This document shows, one piece after another, positions 60,025 through 64,000 of a stretch of DNA of 64,000 nt. The stretch is taken from positions 598,744 through 662,743 of the forward strand of contig VUYT01000009.1 of assembly GCA_008802785.1 (NCBI GenBank), given 5' to 3'. The stretch is from Symmetrospora coprosmae. Its lineage: Eukaryota > Basidiomycota > Cystobasidiomycetes > Symmetrosporaceae. The notes beneath the pieces were generated by a model. It ran no database searches. It was given only the letters and a program-made list of their open reading frames with translations, and had not been told where the DNA came from. Both the position numbers and the translations under genes were made by a program. Numbering within the stretch: the stretch's first letter is position 1; the number at the start of each line of letters is the position of its first letter.

Positions 60025-61269
60025 TCACAGGATGACGCAGCATCCCTTCGAGTGGTCGGCAGGCTTGCCTCCGGCGCTGGCGCCTCCGTCTCCGCTCTGC
60101 AGGATGGTCGACTTGCGCCTGTCGCCCTTCTCTGCGAGGCCATTCGCGCCGCCTCCCACGCCGCCTGCGCCGGATCCCTGGTGGTGGTGGTGTGCGCCCT
60201 GCGACGCGCTCCGCACGAGCATGGCTTGCCGGGTCGCCTGCTCAAAGATCTCGTCGACTCCTTCCATGCGCAGGCTGCTGCACTCCATGTACATTTTCGC
60301 GCCAATCTCGCGCTGCACCGCCTGTGCGCGCGACGTGCTCACCCAACGCGGGTTGTCGTCTACGCTCACGTCCTCCCCGCGCGCCTCGGCGTCGTCCCGC
60401 AGGTCCTTCTTCAGGCCCACGAGCATGACGGGGATCTGCGTCCCGCAAATGTCCTGCACCTCGGGCGACCACTTGTAGCAGCAGTTCTCGAGGCTGTCGG
60501 GCGTGTCGAGCGAAAAGGCGATCAGGATGATGTGCGATTTAGAGTAAGATAGTGGACGGAGGCGCTGTGGACCATGGGTTTCAGCATTGAGGACCTCAAT
60601 GACCGTACCCAGTGTCGGGACGTACCTCGTATTCTTCTTGGCCTGCCGTGTCCCACAACGCGAGCTGGACGCGCTTTCCATCGAGGCTGTGCGATGAGCC
60701 AAGAGCCGGTCAGCGGGACCTGACCACGCAGGGAAGAGGTCAAAACGACTGACCGGATCTCCGCTACGTAATTCTCAAAGATTGTAGGATGGCTGGGAGG
60801 ATAGGAGATATCTCGGCGTCAGCAAGAACAGCGGACGTCCAGAGTGGGACCTGTCCAGAGTGGGAACCTGCTCACTACTCCTTTGGGAACTGGCCCATCG
60901 CAAAAACAGAGAGCAACGACGTCTTGCCTGACGCTCCATCGCCTGGTGCATGCCGGAACGTGAGGGGCCATTCGGGCGCAGGTCGCGCGCAGTTACGGAC
61001 ATGGAGACGGCGACGGAGACGAGAGCGATGGACGGCGGGTGAGGGACAGCGATGGGAGACCGTATCAGCATGATAGCTATCATGAACGTAGCTGTCTGCA
61101 GCTGATCCTTGTGCCCATGCTTCCGCACTGACCGACAATGACGAGCTTCCGACGGATCTGCGTCGAGGTCGTGGATGTCAGCCCAAATAGCCTACGCAGC
61201 AGCAGCAGCAGCAGCGTCGTTTCGACTGCCACGCCACGCGGGACAATGGCTCACTGCAGGAGGGGCCAT
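60025..61269 (-). CDS. RHO2: Rho-family small GTPase, Rho2 type
   Basis: Membrane-anchored switch for cell-wall and polarity signalling. Six exons: 61269-61255 (15 nt), 61157-61133 (25 nt), 60942-60876, 60792-60754, 60686-60626 and 60564-60025; 248 residues. It starts MAPPAIRRKLVIVGDGASG (P-loop GDGASGKTS), then the effector segment FPKEYHPTIFENYVAEIRLDGK, switch II LWDTAGQEEYERLRPLSYSKSH, PVMLVGLKKDLR, and the Rho helix with ECSSLRMEGVDEIFEQATRQAML, the last typical of Rho2. The variable tail has a His run and Gly-rich stretch and ends GCCVIL, a CAAX box with an extra Cys that could be palmitoylated. Leucine at the X position predicts geranylgeranylation. Short leading exons are supported by exact phase and P-loop continuity. 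Confidence 0.93.
61197..61215. repeat. CAG/CTG trinucleotide run in RHO2 intron 1
   Basis: Six CAG units within intron 61254-61158. One of three trinucleotide runs of the same kind in the window, all non-coding. Confidence 0.8.
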
Positions 61270-61711
61270 GATTTGGATGCAGGTTGTGAGGAGTGCAATG
61301 GGGACCCTGAAGAGCGTGCTCGTCCGTGCTCTGGGTGCTATCCGAGCCAGCCAGCGAGGCGGAGGGAAAGAGGGCGAGTCCGGTGTGGCCAAGGCCCCCG
61401 GGCGTTCGATGAGAGCGCATTTCGACCAGCTGCCAACGCCATCTCCTCGTCGCACATCGGGAGCACTGGCATGGCATACAGAGTACCGTCTACACATGGT
61501 CTGCGTGCACTGCATCGTACCATCGTACGCATCCCCTTGGGCCTGGCACCAGGACCCTTCTGCAGGCGGGGCTCTCGGGCGTACACTGGCTCGCATCCAA
61601 GTCCATGCTCACCTGGACACTCGGCCGCCAAGCTTCTCCCGTAGATGCACACCAGGTCGTCCGCTAGCGCAACGTTGCGCGAAGCGTTGTTCCGCTCCCT
61701 ATCGCCTCTGG
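61270..61711. other. RHO2 upstream region, no supported gene
   Basis: 442 nt upstream of the RHO2 start. Open frames exist on both strands but none shows family motifs or consistent splicing. Probably the RHO2 promoter and the 3' end of a doubtful small minus-strand gene. Confidence 0.35.
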
Positions 61712-61938
61712 TCAAGCGCTTCGGCTTGCCATAGACCACGCCGAGATCCAGTCGCGGCTCTCCACACTCACTCCATGACGGAGCACGACCTTGCGCAGCG
61801 TGGCAAGGCCCAGCAGATTGAGCAGCATTGTCCCTGCCACACCGGCTATCTTGTGACCTCCCTTTCACAGTTCCGCCTGTCGAAAGTGCCCGGATCGGCG
61901 GCGCGCCCTTTGCCCAACAGCGGTGTCGCATCGCTCAT
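61712..61938 (-). CDS. Doubtful small membrane-type protein (63 aa)
   Basis: ATG at 61938 opens MSDATPLLGKGRAADPGTF; removing a 35-nt GTGAAA...GCAG intron (61868-61834) joins it in frame to a hydrophobic segment (TMLLNLLGLATLRKVVLRHG) that ends at 61712. The hydrophobic helix with flanking basic residues looks like a single-pass membrane protein. The intron is shorter than any other in the window and no family is recognised. A further donor (GTGAGTGTGG) follows RHG, so the C-terminus may differ. Low confidence. Confidence 0.25.
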
Positions 61939-62046
61939 GATGCTGCCTCCCCTAACCTGCAGTACAGGATCTGTCCTTTGCTCATCTGCTCTCTCATCAT
62001 CTCTCTCTACCAATCTGCGATACTTCTCAGTTAGCCTCTCCGCGCC

Positions 62047-62325
62047 ATGGCAGCTCGTCTAGCAACCCTGGCACTTACGCCGGTCCGCGCGCAACTTGGG
62101 TCCGCATCTCTGACGGCATCATCGATGGCAACCATCCCAGCTACGCACGCAGCAACAATGCAACTTTTCAGCCCCTCCGCAACTGTTGCAATAGCGTATC
62201 TGCCCCGGCCCATCGGCCTCCGCAAAGCTGTCATGCGGGCGATCGCAGACAGGCAGGGGCGCGTCCTCTACATCCACTTCAAGGACGGCTCGTCCAGCAG
62301 GCTTGTGGACATCGGTGTCGCTTAG
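62047..62325 (+). CDS. Doubtful 92-aa ORF
   Basis: Short open frame with a good ATG context (gcgccATGG). The N-terminus (MAARLATLALTPVRAQLG) is basic and free of acids, like a mitochondrial targeting peptide; the rest ends RVLYIHFKDGSSSRLVDIGVA. No family recognised and no splice evidence, so it may be chance. It stands alone in the gene-poor right end. Confidence 0.2.
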   Translation: MAARLATLALTPVRAQLGSASLTASSMATIPATHAATMQLFSPSATVAIAYLPRPIGLRKAVMRAIADRQGRVLYIHFKDGSSSRLVDIGVA

Positions 62326-62724
62326 TTGGCTCGTTAGTACCCCCTCGTGGTGGTTGCTATGACGCGGGCAGGAAGACTCGCAGCGACTGGATAGGGCAGG
62401 TGATGAGAAGGGCAAGGCCTGGCGCTGGTTGCTATAGGCATGGATGTACTCGCTGGAGCGGATCTACACTGAGACGCTGATCACCGCGCCCTGTGATGGC
62501 GGAAGGCGAAGGCCGGCTGATTGGTGCAAGTGTAAGGACGCGTTATTGCGGCGCTGGTCGCCAGTCACACACATACCGGCAGCATGGCACAGCAATGACA
62601 GAGTGAAGAAGCGTTGACTGGCTGGTTCTCGCTCTAAGCCTTGCATGGACCGGGCTGAAAGTTTCCGACGGAACTATCCGACGGAACTAATGGATCCCTC
62701 TCACTCTTGAATTGCGATGTCTGG
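62326..62724. other. Gene-poor stretch left of the transporter relic
   Basis: 399 nt with no supported gene. If the relic came from a full sugar transporter on the plus strand, earlier exons should be here; none of the usual transporter motifs can be read in any frame. Confidence 0.35.
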
Positions 62725-63099
62725 CAGGGCAAGAGGCGATGGCTCACCGATTTTGTCATCCAGCAAATCACCCCCTTATGCCCTCAAGAACATCGCGACC
62801 AAGACATACTCTATCTTCAGCAGCGTCTTCATCTGCGGTGCACCTTTCATCTACTTCTTCGTCCCCGAGACGACCGGCCTCTCGCTCGAGAATATGGTGA
62901 GTAACTCGAGCAACGCCCTCAGGCCACGCTCCACTGACTATCCCTATCGGCACCGTCACAGGACAAGCTCTTTGGTGGAGAAGGGCAGCCGCCCGATGCG
63001 GAGCGCGCCAGGGCTGACGGGGACAAGACCGAGCAGCAGGCGATTGAGGGCGTTAGCGAGTTGCGTCCCGAGCCGAGGATGGAGCGGATCGGCGCGTAG
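62725..63099 (+). pseudogene. Truncated, frameshifted sugar transporter (MFS) 3' end
   Basis: Remnant of a hexose-transporter-type MFS gene. Only the region of the last two membrane helices and the tail can be read: DFVIQQITP in one frame, then, after a run of five C at about 62769-62773, YALKNIATKTYSIFSSVFICG in the next frame, a membrane helix (SSVFICGAPFIYFFVPETTG), and the signature PETTGLSLENM. An intron (62897-62961) joins DKLFGGEGQPDAERARAD and a polar tail to a stop at 63099. The ~400 residues that should precede are absent. The single-base shift could be a sequencing error, but the missing 5' part points to a relic. Confidence 0.6.
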
Positions 63100-63648
63100 G
63101 CTTGTCCGCTATCTCATTAGTGCATTGTGCGGATTTCCCAGGGCTTAGTATCCTTGTGGTCCAGTCTTGCGTGTGAAGAAGTACTCGCGTCTGCGAGTGA
63201 CACTACGGGCAATCGGGCTTCACTTCTCAGTGAATGATGTGGAAAGTGAAACCGGCGCACTTTTGTGTCACTTCACTCGCCCAACAGCCAATGAGTCACT
63301 CAACGACCATGGCTGTGGCGCGACCAGGAGATATTGACACATGGCTACGCGAGGTTTGAGTGCATATGTGACTATGTATAAAAGATGATTGCATAGCTGC
63401 AGGAAGGGTCATTGTCAATTCCTCCATAGCCATACATGGTAAGACCGCTTCAGTTCTTGGTACGAGCGCTGCTTCCGATCGCAAATGTATGGTATAAGCA
63501 CTGCTTCATGATGCAACTTCTTGTGTACACTGTGAGCTAAAGTCTTGCTAGGTGAATCAGGGAGGCGAGCCAGCCCCCGCCCGATGCATTCCTCGCAACC
63601 GTACGGGCGCTTCCACATCATTTAACCATAAGAGTGACCGTCGGATAC
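63100..63648. other. Gene-poor right-hand stretch
   Basis: 549 nt without a supported gene. It holds a CCAAT sequence directly followed by TGAGTCA (a Gcn4/AP-1-type site, about 63289-63298) and a TATAAAA near 63377, both on the plus strand, but no ORF follows them. It could hold further exons of the minus-strand gene at the edge. Confidence 0.35.
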
Positions 63649-64000
63649 TCACGGCACCGTCGATCCAACTTCGACGTACACGCTACCTAGACGCGCCTTG
63701 AGCAGGAGGATGGTTTCCGGCTCTCCAATTTCATTATCCCTGACCCTTTGCAAAGCATATAAGGACAGCCGGTCCACCCGTGATACGGATACTGCTGGAA
63801 CAACTTGCAGCACCTCTTCGCCGAAGATCTCTACGAGTAGGCAGAACTTGTGAGCTCTCTGAAGCCGTTTCGTCCACGCGAGCTGACCGTTAGGCGAGGC
63901 TAAGTATGCCAGATCCCGGTAGATCGCAAGCTTCTGCCAGATAACGTCTTGTTTGGCGCGTGAAGTCCTCCAGCCTTGTGGGCCGTGGTCAATTGCCTGT
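63649..64000 (-). CDS. Partial exon of an unrecognised gene (right edge)
   Basis: An open minus-strand frame of about 116 codons enters from outside the window and has no Met inside. It reads QGWRTSRAKQDVIWQKLAIYR..., FCLLVEIFGEEVLQVVPAVSV, DRLSLYALQRVRDNEIGEP and ends ARLGSVYVEVGSTVP before a TGA. That stop lies in a consensus donor (CC|GTGAGT), so the exon probably ends about 63652 and the gene continues leftwards. The composition looks like real protein; the family is not recognised. Confidence 0.55.
   Translation of the reverse strand, partial: QAIDHGPQGWRTSRAKQDVIWQKLAIYRDLAYLASPNGQLAWTKRLQRAHKFCLLVEIFGEEVLQVVPAVSVSRVDRLSLYALQRVRDNEIGEPETILLLKARLGSVYVEVGSTVP

Noticed and set aside
63370-63390. 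TATAAAA with a nearby CCAAT/TGAGTCA as the promoter of a plus-strand gene
   Set aside because: No plus-strand coding sequence follows up to the window end, so the motifs are listed only as part of the intergenic description.

Overview
This 64-kb window looks like a nuclear chromosome segment of a basidiomycete fungus. Most genes are split by short introns (about 45-130 nt) with GTGAGT or GTGCGT type donors, CTGAC/CTGAT-like branch sites and CAG acceptors. Gene content is fungal: sterol 14-alpha-demethylase, trehalose-6-phosphate synthase, chitin deacetylase, Slm-type PH protein, Lte1-like exchange factor. A smut-related lineage (Ustilaginomycotina) is my best guess; this is inference, not a species call. 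I rebuilt gene models by hand from reading frame, splice signals and protein family conservation. Most multi-exon models below keep phase at every junction.

Layout. 1-7.4 kb: the 5' part of SPT6 (minus), an eight-exon NIT2-type amidase (minus) and an unrecognised Ser/Gly-rich protein (plus). 7.8-13.8 kb: the ribosome-biogenesis WD40 protein IPI3, a small conserved-looking three-exon gene, and a nine-exon glycerol-phosphate acyltransferase. 14-22.7 kb: an F-box gene, a coiled-coil gene, a possible tubby-like gene, the decapping exonuclease RAI1/DXO and a low-complexity protein. 22.9-30.2 kb: vacuolar zinc transporter (ZRC1/COT1 type), SLM1-type PH protein and the E2 enzyme UBC8. 30.6-35.7 kb: an unrecognised 643-aa protein, and a GPI-anchored chitin deacetylase. 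36.3-41.3 kb: TPS1 and ERG11/CYP51. 41.5-45.7 kb: two tandem paralogous F-box genes. 46.1-52.4 kb: SFT2, a NIPA-like transporter and the proteasome deubiquitinase UBP6. 52.8-61.3 kb: a 2147-aa LTE1-like Ras-family GEF next to a RHO2-type GTPase. 61.3-64 kb: gene-poor, with two doubtful short ORFs, a decayed sugar-transporter 3' end and the edge of an unrecognised gene.

Functional themes: cell surface and membrane (chitin deacetylase, CYP51, acyltransferase, SLM1, SFT2, RHO2), ubiquitin (UBC8, UBP6, three F-box genes), RNA and chromatin (SPT6, RAI1, IPI3). These are ordinary neighbours, not an evident cluster. The most notable signal is splicing: conserved proteins can only be read if micro-exons of 2, 6, 11, 15, 20 and 27 nt are spliced in. 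One transporter gene also carries a 9-copy, 9-bp minisatellite inside a stop-free intron whose length is a multiple of three.
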